Shown here: positions 33,750 to 42,449 of the stretch, piece by piece
Position numbering within the stretch: the stretch's first letter is position 1
Layout: every line of letters starts with the position of its first letter
Assembly (NCBI RefSeq): GCF_021209385.1
Contig: NZ_JAJOIL010000035.1
Span: forward strand, 1 to 64,000
DNA from: Seleniivibrio sp.
Lineage (GTDB): Bacteria > Chrysiogenota > Deferribacteres > Deferribacterales > Geovibrionaceae
Direction: 5' to 3'
DNA length: 64,000 nucleotides
Notes under the pieces: model-generated
Databases searched by the model: none
The model's input: only the letters and a program-made list of their open reading frames with translations
What the model was told of the DNA's origin: nothing
Made by a program: the position numbers and the translations under genes

Positions 33750-35526
33750 TAACTTTAACCTGCTGAAGAAACTTCTGCGCTCTCAGCAGGCAAAATCCAT
33801 GCTCTGCGCCTTTTCCAAGGCGACGGGAAACGTTCTGGGGTTTCGCATAAGTTCAGGCAGCAGCGTGCTTTGTCAGTATCCGGATAACCCCGAAAGGGAA
33901 TTTTCGGTCATGCGCTCTTTAGAAATAAACAGAGACCGTCTGGGCACTCTCTTTGTTTATTCCGGAAGAGAAAGTGAATCTTTGTGCGAAAATATGGCAG
34001 ATGCACTCGCCTGTTCGCTCAGCTCAATGATTGAAAGCGAGCACGCGCGAAGAGCTGTCTCCACTGAGACCCTTTCCGCATACAGAGAGCTTGCCATGCT
34101 CCAGCGCACGGCAGACAGGCTTAACCGCGAACTGAAACCGTCCGGTATAGGCTCCGTCCTTCTTGACGAAACAGGGCTTTCATACGAGGGCGGAAAAGTC
34201 GGTGCAGTCCTTGGATTTGACAAGAACTCCAGGACATACAGCCTTCTTGCCGGCAGAGGAGATGATTCCGACAGAATATTCAGTTCCTTTATAGAATCCG
34301 GCACATGTATGATCTTTGCCAACATGGAAAAGGTGCAGATTGTCAACGACTTCGGACTGTTTATATCTGCCGGTGGAAAAAACTATTATTACAAATCCGT
34401 TATGGTTGTTCCGCTCACAGACGGCACATCCTATATGGGGTATATGCTGACAGCCGCACCGGAGGGCGATTTCTATTTGTCGTCCGACAAAAAGAGGATG
34501 GAAACCATCAGCCCCGCAGCTGCAACAGCCCTGCACAACGCTATAATGTTTGATGAGCAAAAGATGCTTTTCGACTCGTTCCTCAACGCCATCGCTACTG
34601 CCATCGACGCAAAATCACCATACACGGCGGGACACTGTAAACGCGTCCCATGGATAGCCAGTGAGCTTTTATGCGCTGCAAACGAAATGCAGAAAGGTAT
34701 TTTTGCCGATTTCAACGTCACGGAAGACGAAATAAACGAACTTAGGGTCGCGGCACTTCTGCACGACTGCGGAAAGATCAGCACCCCCGAATGGGTGATG
34801 GACAAATCTCTTAAACTGGAAGGCATCATAAACGGCATAGATATTATCAGGCTGAAAATGGAACTGTATAAACTTAACCTTATTCTGGAAGAATACAGGC
34901 AGCAGAAGGGTGAACTGAAAGACACTAAGGAGCTTTCCGAGCGGCTTGAAAAAGCAGAATTACATATGAAAACGCTGGAAAGCCTCAACAAAGGCGGCGA
35001 ATATCTTGACGCAAGCATAAAAGCCTGGCTGTCGGATTTGGGCAGTATTCAGGTGAAACTTGCCGACAGAAGCAGTATTCCGCTGCTAAACGCCGACGAA
35101 ATTGAAAAACTCTCCATAGCCAGAGGCACCCTTACAGCCGCAGAAAGACAGATTATCGAGGATCACGTCGTTAAAACCGTCATGATGCTGCGTGAAATAA
35201 AATTTCCTGAAAATATGTCCGATGTCATAAACATAGCAGGGCTGCACCACGAAAAGCTCAACGGAACCGGATATCCGTATCACATGAAGGGAGACGAAAT
35301 CCCCATGAAAGCAAGGATAATCGCAATCGCGGATATTTTCGAGGCGCTCACTGCGGAGGACAGACCATATAAAGGTCCCGGAACACTGAGCCGCGCAATT
35401 GAGATAATGGGATATATGGTACGCGACGGTCATATCGACGAAAACCTTTACCACCTGTTGATGGAATCCGGCATACATGTAAAATATGCCAGACAGTTTC
35501 TGCCGCCTGCAGCCATGGATATATAG
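33715..35526 (+). CDS. GAF-like / HD-GYP protein with a large insertion (c-di-GMP phosphodiesterase candidate)
   Basis: A 603-residue protein. The first 270 residues look like a GAF-type sensor. The HD-GYP core begins SFLNAIATAIDAKSPYTAGH and has LLHDCGKISTPEWV, then HHEKLNGTGYP and IADIFEALTAEDRPYK, so metal and GYP residues are kept. About 95 extra residues, mostly helical and charged, separate HDCGK from the GTLTAAERQIIEDH segment that usually follows closely. The start is a TTG at 33715 (GAGG just upstream) or possibly the TTG at 33736. It ends the H2-sensor operon; a terminator follows at 35532. Confidence 0.8.
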   Translation: MNSRENSLGSPDNFNLLKKLLRSQQAKSMLCAFSKATGNVLGFRISSGSSVLCQYPDNPEREFSVMRSLEINRDRLGTLFVYSGRESESLCENMADALACSLSSMIESEHARRAVSTETLSAYRELAMLQRTADRLNRELKPSGIGSVLLDETGLSYEGGKVGAVLGFDKNSRTYSLLAGRGDDSDRIFSSFIESGTCMIFANMEKVQIVNDFGLFISAGGKNYYYKSVMVVPLTDGTSYMGYMLTAAPEGDFYLSSDKKRMETISPAAATALHNAIMFDEQKMLFDSFLNAIATAIDAKSPYTAGHCKRVPWIASELLCAANEMQKGIFADFNVTEDEINELRVAALLHDCGKISTPEWVMDKSLKLEGIINGIDIIRLKMELYKLNLILEEYRQQKGELKDTKELSERLEKAELHMKTLESLNKGGEYLDASIKAWLSDLGSIQVKLADRSSIPLLNADEIEKLSIARGTLTAAERQIIEDHVVKTVMMLREIKFPENMSDVINIAGLHHEKLNGTGYPYHMKGDEIPMKARIIAIADIFEALTAEDRPYKGPGTLSRAIEIMGYMVRDGHIDENLYHLLMESGIHVKYARQFLPPAAMDI

Positions 35527-35529
35527 AAA

Positions 35530-35555
35530 AAAGACGGCTCGAAAGAGCCGTCTGA
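35530..35555. terminator. Bidirectional terminator
   Basis: AGACGGCTC (35532-35540), GAAA loop, GAGCCGTCT (35545-35553). It lies between the HD-GYP gene and the convergent pirin gene. Confidence 0.75.
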
Positions 35556-35557
35556 GA

Positions 35558-36262
35558 TTATTTATCCGGTACCTCCATCAGAAGTACATCGGCATCCGTC
35601 TCCGCCTTAAACTTAACAGTGTCATAAGCAGTAAAAGTTGCCTCGTCCCGCCTGTTCAGAGTTTCACCCGCTACGGCGATAACACCTTCCACAGGCATCA
35701 GAAACACGCCGTTGCCTTTTTTACGCAGTTCATATTCAAAATCCTGACCTTTACTGAACACGCCTCTGTGTATCCATGCGTCCTGACGGAACACAAGCCC
35801 TCCATCCGCCGCATCGCCTGAAACCAATGTCACAAGCCTGTTTTTTCCGAGTTCAAACTCTCTCTGGTCATACTCCGGTTCGATACCCTTGTCGCGCGTG
35901 CGTATCCATATCTGAAAAAGTTTCAGAGTTTCCGTGGCAGAAGGATTATATTCCGAATGCATAAGCCCTTTTCCGGCGCTCATTCTCTGCACTTCACCCG
36001 CTTTTATAACTGTTCCGTTGCCCATCGTATCTTTATGCGCCACTGAACCTTCCGTAACAATGGTTACTATCTCCATATTATTATGCGGGTGCATGGGGAA
36101 ACCTGTTGACGGTGCTATGATATCGTCATTTACCACCCGCAGGACACCGAATCCCATTCTGGAAGGATCAAAATATTCAGCAAAGCTATAGCTGAAAGCG
36201 GATTTCAACCAGCCGTGGTCAGCAACTCCTCTGTCTTTTGCACGATGTATCTTCATTGACAT
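35558..36262 (-). CDS. Pirin-family bicupin protein
   Basis: A 234-residue pirin. The metal-binding His residues lie in GFPMHPHNNMEIVTIV and GEVQRMSAGKGLMHSEYN, matching the G-P-H-P-H...H-x-E arrangement of bacterial pirins. Some oxidise quercetin; others bind other enzymes. The MarR gene ends one base before the ATG at 36262, so the two genes form an operon in which the regulator probably controls the pirin. MarR/pirin pairs often respond to phenolics or electrophiles. Confidence 0.9.
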   Translation of the reverse strand: MSMKIHRAKDRGVADHGWLKSAFSYSFAEYFDPSRMGFGVLRVVNDDIIAPSTGFPMHPHNNMEIVTIVTEGSVAHKDTMGNGTVIKAGEVQRMSAGKGLMHSEYNPSATETLKLFQIWIRTRDKGIEPEYDQREFELGKNRLVTLVSGDAADGGLVFRQDAWIHRGVFSKGQDFEYELRKKGNGVFLMPVEGVIAVAGETLNRRDEATFTAYDTVKFKAETDADVLLMEVPDK

Positions 36263-36263
36263 A

Positions 36264-36722
36264 TCAATCTCCTCTTCTGTTCGCCTTCCTGAGTTTCCTT
36301 AAGATAACGGAAAGCGTTTCCTGCTCATCTTCCGTCAGGCAGTCGAAATACCCTTCCATGTTCTTCGCATGAACGGGAAATATGTTCGATATGACTGCGC
36401 TGCCCGCATCTGTTATCGCCGCAACGGTCACGCGCCTGTCGGTCTCAGGGTGTTTTGTATCTATAAGCCCTTTCTGTTTAAGGTTTCTAAGCACCACTGT
36501 CATATTCCCCGGAGTGCTGAGAACCAGCTTGGTCAATTCGCCAACGGTAAGTTCTCCCATATGATAAAGCGCTTCCAGAACTCCAAACTGCTGTATGGTA
36601 AGCCCCTTTGACTCTATGAAAGAATTCTCTTTTGCGCGTACGGCTGTAAAAGCTCTGGCAATGTCTACCCATGTGCGCATTGCCCTGTCTACTTTTGCTC
36701 CGTATGTGTGTTTCGTTCTCAT
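36264..36722 (-). CDS. MarR-family transcriptional regulator
   Basis: A 152-residue regulator with the winged helix LTIQQFGVLEALYHMGELTV, ELTKLVLSTPGNMTVVLRNL and the wing LIDTKHPETDRRVTVAAITD. No conserved redox cysteine is present. A 7+7 palindrome (36748-36763) lies 25 bases upstream of its ATG and is the likely autoregulatory site. Confidence 0.9.
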   Translation of the reverse strand: MRTKHTYGAKVDRAMRTWVDIARAFTAVRAKENSFIESKGLTIQQFGVLEALYHMGELTVGELTKLVLSTPGNMTVVLRNLKQKGLIDTKHPETDRRVTVAAITDAGSAVISNIFPVHAKNMEGYFDCLTEDEQETLSVILRKLRKANRRGD

Positions 36723-36747
36723 TTTTATCTCCTATGAGAGTGAATAT

Positions 36748-36763
36748 ATTACTAGTTAGTAAT
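36748..36763. promoter_or_regulatory. MarR-type operator palindrome
   Basis: ATTACTA and TAGTAAT with a GT spacer, a perfect 7-bp inverted repeat directly upstream of the marR-pirin operon. Its size and AT-rich sequence fit MarR-family operators. Confidence 0.55.
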
Positions 36764-36804
36764 TTCACAACATTTTTTTTCGACTTATCTGAAACCCGTT
36801 GATA

Positions 36805-37107
36805 TCAGGATATTTTAAGGATTACGCTGATAACGAGAACAAAGATGATGGCAATTGAATAGAAGGTCATGGCTCTGTTTTTTTCGCTGAGGTAGAACAG
36901 AAAAGCAATCAGAATACCTGTGAACGGGGTTGCTATAAGAAAGAACACTGTAAACAGCGCCGTGTAATGATCAAGCGGGAGGTCGGTTTTAAAGATGTAT
37001 TTCGTTACCAGCGAGAGAATTATCACAGCGGACGCAAGAATAATGCTGGATCTGGTGGTAAACGAATATATCTTTGCTATACGTCGTTTAAGAACTTCGT
37101 CCGTCAT
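36805..37107 (-). CDS. DUF1634 membrane protein
   Basis: A 100-residue protein with three membrane helices (about 18-38, 50-70, 78-98). The start region RRIAKIYSFTTRSSIILASA and the middle TPFTGILIAFLFYLSEKNRA fit DUF1634, which is nearly always found next to a TauE/SafE permease. Its ATG overlaps the stop of the permease gene by four bases. It is presumably an accessory of that transporter. Confidence 0.8.
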   Translation of the reverse strand: MTDEVLKRRIAKIYSFTTRSSIILASAVIILSLVTKYIFKTDLPLDHYTALFTVFFLIATPFTGILIAFLFYLSEKNRAMTFYSIAIIFVLVISVILKIS

Positions 37108-37922
37108 TGTATCCCCTTATAAAACATCTGAACCGCGATTATCGCAAGCACAGCCGCGAACATTATTCTGAGCCTTTTATCAGTTACCTTCTGGAATTTG
37201 GACGCACCCAGTCTTGAACCGAAGATAACCCCCAGAACCATCGTAATTGATGTAACGGGGGATGATTTGCCGTATATGAGATAAGGTATGCTTCCGGCAG
37301 CCGCTGTCAGCCCTATCATGTAGTTGCTGGTGGCGATGGACACCTTTATGGGAAGTCTGGAAACAAGGTTCATGACAGGAACCTTGATAACTCCGCCGCC
37401 GATACCCAACGATCCTGATGCAAATCCGGCAAAAGAAGAAACAAGCGCAACAACGGGAAGTTTCACAGGAGTATATTTTATATTTTCGCCCCTCTCCGTA
37501 TCGTAATAAGAGTCGGAAAAGCGGTTGGTGTATGATGTTTCGTATGTTATTGCATCGGATTTTTTAAAACTCTCGCGGACATAGAGCAGAGCAATCAGAA
37601 ACAGTATAACACCGAAGCTGATCTCAAGCAGATGTTCCGGCGTATGGTTGCCGATAAGCCCGCCGACAAAAGCCGCAAGCACTGTGAGAGTCTCAAGAAA
37701 TATGCTGAAACGAAGGTTTACGAACCCCTTCATAATGTTGACAGGAACAACGGAAGTACTGGTTGAGACAATGGTCATAAGCCCTGCCGCAACAGCGTAA
37801 TGCATGGGTACGTTGAAGAAAAGAACCAGAATGGGAACGATGATGGAACCGCCGCCGATACCCAGAAGCGCCCCTATGATACCCGTAACAAAACCGACAA
37901 TAAGCAGCAAAATAACCGTCAT
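37104..37922 (-). CDS. TauE/SafE-family anion permease
   Basis: A 272-residue permease with eight predicted helices and the paired glycine-rich motifs of the family: GIIGALLGIGGGSIIVPILV near the start and GFASGSLGIGGGVIKVPVMN in the second half. Members move sulfite, sulfoacetate, taurine-derived anions or thiosulfate across the inner membrane. The substrate here is not evident. It is coupled to the DUF1634 gene. Confidence 0.85.
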   Translation of the reverse strand: MTVILLLIVGFVTGIIGALLGIGGGSIIVPILVLFFNVPMHYAVAAGLMTIVSTSTSVVPVNIMKGFVNLRFSIFLETLTVLAAFVGGLIGNHTPEHLLEISFGVILFLIALLYVRESFKKSDAITYETSYTNRFSDSYYDTERGENIKYTPVKLPVVALVSSFAGFASGSLGIGGGVIKVPVMNLVSRLPIKVSIATSNYMIGLTAAAGSIPYLIYGKSSPVTSITMVLGVIFGSRLGASKFQKVTDKRLRIMFAAVLAIIAVQMFYKGIQ

Positions 37923-37962
37923 AGGTTATACTAGTACCGCCACGTCAGATTAGTCAACCGAT

Positions 37963-37992
37963 AAAATTTTAGGGGGAGGCAAAGCCTCCCCC
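37963..37992 (-). terminator. Terminator of the cydAB operon
   Basis: Perfect stem GGGGGAGGC (37972-37980) and GCCTCCCCC (37984-37992), loop AAA. On the minus strand TAAAATTTT follows. It lies nine bases after the cydB stop. Confidence 0.8.
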
Positions 37993-38000
37993 AATCCAAA

Positions 38001-39041
38001 TCAGTAGGTCTCAACGTCAGGGTCGGCTATATCCTCAGGTTTAACGGGGTGTCTGAAGATATAATACGACCATATCTGATATACCAGCACTACTGGCACA
38101 AACATGGCAACAACGATTGTCATGATTTTAAGTGTGTAGAGGCTGGAAGAAGTGTTGAAAGCTGTAAGGGAAAACTCCGGTGATATGCTTGAAGGTATCA
38201 GACTTGGGAAAAGCCCTATGATACCTGTAAAAACTGTCAGCACTATCACAAGACAGGAAAGCGCAAACGCCTTTACCCCTTTGAACAGACCGGAAACCAG
38301 CAGAGCAATGACGCAAAGAACAATGACAGCAAAAAACGCAGGCATTTTAAAGAAGTTATCATATAGATGCGTTGAGAAATAAGTCATCGCAAGGAAGAGA
38401 ACCGCAACAACAACAAGCGGGATGAACAGTTTTTTTGCCATTTTAGCCGCACGCACTGAAAGCTCCCCTTCCGTTTTGCAGTTAAGCCACAGCGCACCGT
38501 GATAAGCAAAAACAAGAACAAAGAGGATTCCTGTCAGAATTGCATATGGGTTCAGCAGAAGGAAAAAATTCCCTTCATAAACGAACTGTCCGTCAACCAT
38601 ATTGATTGGAATGCCTCTGAAAATGTTGCCGAAAGCCACACCAAACAGAAACGCTGCAAGGAAACTGCTCACTGCAATCACTTTATCCCATCCGTTCTGC
38701 CAGCCGTAAGAATCCTTTTTGCCTCTGAACTCAAAAGCGACTCCTCTGAATATCAGACAAAAAAGAATTGCCAAAAGGGGCAGATAAAGCCAGCTGAACA
38801 TATAAGCGTATGTTGTGGGGAACGCCGCAAACGTCGCGCCGCCAGCAGTGATAAGCCAGACCTCGTTGCCATCCCACACGGGTCCCAGTGTGTTTATTAT
38901 AATGCGTTTATCCGTATCGGATTTCGCAAGAAACGGCATTAAATAACCCGCGCCGAAGTCAAAACCGTCCAGCATAAAATATACTGCCCAGAGCAGTCCC
39001 CAGAGGGCGAACCAGATAATTTGTAATGTTTCAAGTCCCAT
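38001..39041 (-). CDS. cydB: Cytochrome bd ubiquinol/menaquinol oxidase subunit II
   Basis: A 346-residue membrane protein with nine expected helices. Conserved features are LWAVYFMLDGFDFGAGYLMP, GPVWDGNEVWLITAGGATFA and RGVAFEFRGKK. It partners CydA in the high-affinity oxygen reductase that protects anaerobes from trace O2. GGAGG precedes the ATG, ten bases after cydA. Confidence 0.95.
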   Translation of the reverse strand: MGLETLQIIWFALWGLLWAVYFMLDGFDFGAGYLMPFLAKSDTDKRIIINTLGPVWDGNEVWLITAGGATFAAFPTTYAYMFSWLYLPLLAILFCLIFRGVAFEFRGKKDSYGWQNGWDKVIAVSSFLAAFLFGVAFGNIFRGIPINMVDGQFVYEGNFFLLLNPYAILTGILFVLVFAYHGALWLNCKTEGELSVRAAKMAKKLFIPLVVVAVLFLAMTYFSTHLYDNFFKMPAFFAVIVLCVIALLVSGLFKGVKAFALSCLVIVLTVFTGIIGLFPSLIPSSISPEFSLTAFNTSSSLYTLKIMTIVVAMFVPVVLVYQIWSYYIFRHPVKPEDIADPDVETY

Positions 39042-39051
39042 TTTCGCCTCC

Positions 39052-40365
39052 CTATGCCCTTTCGGGTCCTTTTTTAGAATATTTCACAAGCAGGAAAATA
39101 TCTATTACGCCAAGCAGTGTGTAGAAGCCCACGAATCCCACAAGGGAAAGGATAACGTGACCGGGTGTAAGGTTTACAGACACTGCATCAGAAGTCTTCA
39201 TAAGCCCGTATACTATCCATGGCTGTCTGCCAACCTCTGCAACTATCCAGCCGAGCTGTCCGGCAATATACGGCAGCGGGATGGAATAAAGCAGTATTTT
39301 CAAAAGCAGTGTTTTGTTCTCAATAGTGTCCTTATTTGAGTAGTAAAGAGCCATGCAGGACAAAACTATGAAAATTACGCCAAGATAGATCATAAAACGG
39401 AAACTGAAAAATGTCAGACCCACCGGAGGTCTGAGGTCGGGAGAGAACTCTTTCAGACCTTTAACCTCTGCGTTGACATCGTGAAACGCAAGGAAGCTTG
39501 CCATTTTCGGAACAGGGATGAACTCCAGGGAGTTCTTCTCATTTGAGCTGTCCGGGACAGCAAACAGATATGAAGGCGCACCATTCTGGGTTTCCCAGAG
39601 TGATTCCATCGCTGCGAATTTTGAAGGCTGGTGTTTCGCAACATCAATACCGCTGCTGTCGCCCAGAACAGCAAGAAAAATTGTTGCCGCAAGTCCGAAC
39701 ACTGCTCCGAACTTAAGGCTCTTTTTAAAGAATTCAACTTCATTCTTCCTGAGTATGTGGTACGCGGAGACACCCATTACAAAAAACGCAGCCACTACCC
39801 AGCCGGAAGAAATTGAATGGAAGAATTTCACCCATGCAGAAGATGAGAAGATGAGCGCACCGAAATCAACCATTTCGGCTCTGCCGTTATTAAGAACATA
39901 CCCCACTGGATGCTGCATCCAGGCATTTGCAATGAGAATCCAGAGTGCGGAAAGGTTTGAACCGAGAGCCACCATCCATACGGCAAAGAGGTGGGCTTTT
40001 TTGCTTATCTTTTTCCATCCGAAAATCCAGATTCCAAGGAAAGTGGACTCAAGGAAAAATGCCACCGTCGCCTCAATCGCCAATGGCGCCCCGAATATGT
40101 CGCCCACATATTTCGAGTATTCCGCCCAGTTCATTCCGAACTGAAATTCCATGGTTATACCGGTCACAACTCCTATTGCGAAGTTGATGAGAAACAATTT
40201 TCCCCAGAATTTTGTCATTCTGAGATAAAGCTGATTTCCGGTTCGCACATACATTGTTTCCATAAAAGCAGTAAGGATTATCAGTCCCAGAGTGAGCGGG
40301 ACAAAAATCCAGTGAAAACCTGCCGTAAGTGCAAACTGGAGTCTTGACAGAGCTATTGCGTCCAT
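39052..40365 (-). CDS. cydA: Cytochrome bd oxidase subunit I
   Basis: A 437-residue subunit carrying haems b558, b595 and d. The start at 40365 (MDAIALSRLQFALTAGFHWI) has GGAGG upstream and brings the axial His in FHWIFVPLTLG. EFQFGMNWAEYSKYVGDIFG, the Q-loop region and GRQPWIVYGLMKTSDAVS are conserved. The protein is shorter than E. coli CydA (522), so it has the short Q-loop of the CioA type. The 370 bases upstream hold a long palindrome, a candidate control site. Confidence 0.95.
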   Translation of the reverse strand: MDAIALSRLQFALTAGFHWIFVPLTLGLIILTAFMETMYVRTGNQLYLRMTKFWGKLFLINFAIGVVTGITMEFQFGMNWAEYSKYVGDIFGAPLAIEATVAFFLESTFLGIWIFGWKKISKKAHLFAVWMVALGSNLSALWILIANAWMQHPVGYVLNNGRAEMVDFGALIFSSSAWVKFFHSISSGWVVAAFFVMGVSAYHILRKNEVEFFKKSLKFGAVFGLAATIFLAVLGDSSGIDVAKHQPSKFAAMESLWETQNGAPSYLFAVPDSSNEKNSLEFIPVPKMASFLAFHDVNAEVKGLKEFSPDLRPPVGLTFFSFRFMIYLGVIFIVLSCMALYYSNKDTIENKTLLLKILLYSIPLPYIAGQLGWIVAEVGRQPWIVYGLMKTSDAVSVNLTPGHVILSLVGFVGFYTLLGVIDIFLLVKYSKKGPERA

Positions 40366-40498
40366 TAAAAAACCTCCGTTAACAAAATTAACATGAAATA
40401 CATGCCCAAAGAGTACCACTCATAATACACACGTCAAGATTAAAAGACTCTTTAAATCTCATAACAACCGTTTGATAATAACGCTTTTTAATAATTAA

Positions 40499-40528
40499 TA
40501 AACAGTATATTCTTGAATATACTGTTTA
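40499..40528. promoter_or_regulatory. 14-bp perfect palindrome upstream of cydA
   Basis: TAAACAGTATATTC (40499-40512) and GAATATACTGTTTA (40515-40528), separated by TT. It lies 134 bases before cydA and 212 bases after the WYL gene, both on the minus strand. It could be a redox-regulator site for cydAB or a terminator for the upstream gene; the T-tract on the minus strand is poor, favouring an operator. The rest of 40366-40739 is AT-rich and shows no gene. Confidence 0.45.
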
Positions 40529-40739
40529 ACTAACAAGCTGATAATAGGGTAAATTTTATCTTATAAAACCATAGTTGGATATTGAACAATGGCTTATTGA
40601 ATAAACAGAGAAAAAATCTTAATATTTTTTATTTTTTATTATGATTGTTTTGAGAAATTAAAGTGTTTAAGATAAATTTTACTGACTGGAAGCGGGTTTC
40701 AGCAATATTGAAAGTTGATCAATTTACAAAATTACAGTA

Positions 40740-41672
40740 TTAAGCATGGTAAGAATCGAGTGATTCCTTTAAAACTCCGACGAGATAATTCCGCATTGAA
40801 TCAGGTGACAATATTTTGATATGAGGGAGCCAGTCGAGGCACAGTTTCGTACATTCAAGCGCAGAACCCACCTTAAAACTGAACCGGAGGCTCATATCGT
40901 CGTTCTCTTCAAGTATCTGCTGATTCGGGAAGAAACGTTTGCGCCGCAGATAATCGGACATTGGCTGTTTCATTATGCACTCGACAGTAACCTTTTGTCC
41001 TGAATCAAAAAATATGCTTTTCGCCTCGTCAATGGCGCTGTCCAGACCATCCGGTACTTCGTCGTAAAGTTTTCCGGTTGGTTTAATATCTGTCATAAGG
41101 TCGAGGCTGAATTTGCGCAGTTCTCCGCCCTTTCCGCCCGCCAGATACCAGAACCCGTCTCCGTAAATTATCCTGTACGGCTGAATGATATAGCTTTTGC
41201 CGTTTTTGCTGTACAGAAAAGAGATCTCCTGACGGTTCATGATAAAAATTTCAATCTCGGCGAAGATGTCGGCTATCTTATCAAACTCTATTGAATCCTG
41301 TTTCAGAAAACGAACGACTCTCTCCCTGTTCGACGCAGAGATAACCTTCTTCTTTATCTTCCGCAGGATGGGTGAGAAATCGTTGTTCAGAATGTTCTCT
41401 GCATAATCGAAAAGCCCCGAAAGAACGGCAAGTTCATCCTGTTTCAGATAGCTTTCGGAAAGCCCGTATTTTTCCGTCATATACCAGCAGTGGCGGGCAT
41501 CGTCGTAGCAGACGCCAGGCAGATGGCTCATTTCCAGAAGGTAGCGCTGTGCCGTGCGCAGACTGATACCCATATCATCCGCCACAAGAGTTGAGGTCAC
41601 TGTGCGGTTTTCGTTCAGAAGTCTGATGAGGTTCAGTGCGACATAAAGTTTATTCATGAGAAAGTATACCAT
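40740..41672 (-). CDS. WYL-domain transcriptional regulator
   Basis: A 310-residue regulator. An N-terminal winged helix (VALNLIRLLNENRTVTSTLV, then MGISLRTAQRYLLEMSHLPG) is followed by a WYL domain (about 135-215; IIQPYRIIYGDGFWYLAGG) and a WCX-like C-terminus. WYL domains bind nucleic acids or nucleotides and often control stress genes. Two in-frame ATGs (41672, 41657) lack good ribosome-binding sites, so the exact start is uncertain. Target unknown; cydAB lies downstream. Confidence 0.8.
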   Translation of the reverse strand: MVYFLMNKLYVALNLIRLLNENRTVTSTLVADDMGISLRTAQRYLLEMSHLPGVCYDDARHCWYMTEKYGLSESYLKQDELAVLSGLFDYAENILNNDFSPILRKIKKKVISASNRERVVRFLKQDSIEFDKIADIFAEIEIFIMNRQEISFLYSKNGKSYIIQPYRIIYGDGFWYLAGGKGGELRKFSLDLMTDIKPTGKLYDEVPDGLDSAIDEAKSIFFDSGQKVTVECIMKQPMSDYLRRKRFFPNQQILEENDDMSLRFSFKVGSALECTKLCLDWLPHIKILSPDSMRNYLVGVLKESLDSYHA

Positions 41673-41806
41673 GACGACAAAAAATGACGCTATTGAATTT
41701 AGACTGCTTCGTCATTTCATTCCCAGCAGGAACATATAATTTTTTCCCAACTTAACGACAGCAGTTGTCGCTTGGCTGTTTTATATTAGACCCATAGGAG
41801 GAAGAA

Positions 41807-41941
41807 ATGGACAGATATGCGATACACATAACCGCTGTGATATTCTTCGGGTTTCTGGTGCTGTTCGCTGTGAACGGCGGGCAGAAAGGCATTCAGCCGC
41901 AGGCAAAACAACAGGTGGCTTATGAACTGAGCGCTGAATGA
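41807..41941 (+). CDS. Small single-helix membrane protein (44 residues)
   Basis: A short gene with an excellent ribosome-binding site (AGGAGG seven bases before the ATG). The product starts MDRYAIHITAVIFFGFLVLF and ends with a polar Gln/Lys-rich tail of about 22 residues. One helix spans the inner membrane. No family is recognised. It is transcribed against def, and their stop codons are separated by one base. Confidence 0.55.
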   Translation: MDRYAIHITAVIFFGFLVLFAVNGGQKGIQPQAKQQVAYELSAE

Positions 41942-41942
41942 C

Positions 41943-42446
41943 CTACTTGAATTTCTTTCTGCGGAAAAGGTCGGTACGTTTTGATATGACCCTGTCGAGG
42001 AACAGCGTACCGTCAAGGTGGTCTGTCTCGTGCTGTAAAAGAACCGCCTCGAAATCCTCAGCCTCGATAACCTTCTGTTCAAGATTCTCATCCTGATAGC
42101 GCAGAAGTATCTTCTTCGCGCGGTTAACGTTTCCGGTGTAATCCGGCACGCTCATACAGCCTTCGCGGAACTGTATCATGCCCTCCCACTGGATAACCTC
42201 CGGATTTATAAGAACAAGTCTGCCGTGGTTAACCTCGCACTTTGAGTTCTTTGAAGCGTCCGCAACAACTATGCGCACGTTCTCGCCTATCTGCGTTGCT
42301 GCTATGCCTGTGGAGTGTCCGGCTGCCTCCATAGTGTCTGAAAGGTCTGTGATGACCTGTTTTATATAATCGTTTATCTCAACGACATCTTCCGCGATCT
42401 CCTTCAAGCGGGGATCGGGATATTTCAATACTTCTCTGACTGCCAT
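41943..42446 (-). CDS. def: Peptide deformylase
   Basis: A 167-residue Fe/Zn enzyme that removes the formyl group from new proteins. Motifs: STGIAATQIG (motif 1, with Ser in place of the usual first Gly), EGCMSVP (motif 2, metal-ligand Cys) and QHETDHLDG (HExDH, two His ligands and the catalytic Glu). It starts three bases after the ACT-domain gene ends, so they are coupled. Confidence 0.95.
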   Translation of the reverse strand: MAVREVLKYPDPRLKEIAEDVVEINDYIKQVITDLSDTMEAAGHSTGIAATQIGENVRIVVADASKNSKCEVNHGRLVLINPEVIQWEGMIQFREGCMSVPDYTGNVNRAKKILLRYQDENLEQKVIEAEDFEAVLLQHETDHLDGTLFLDRVISKRTDLFRRKKFK

Positions 42447-42449
42447 ATA

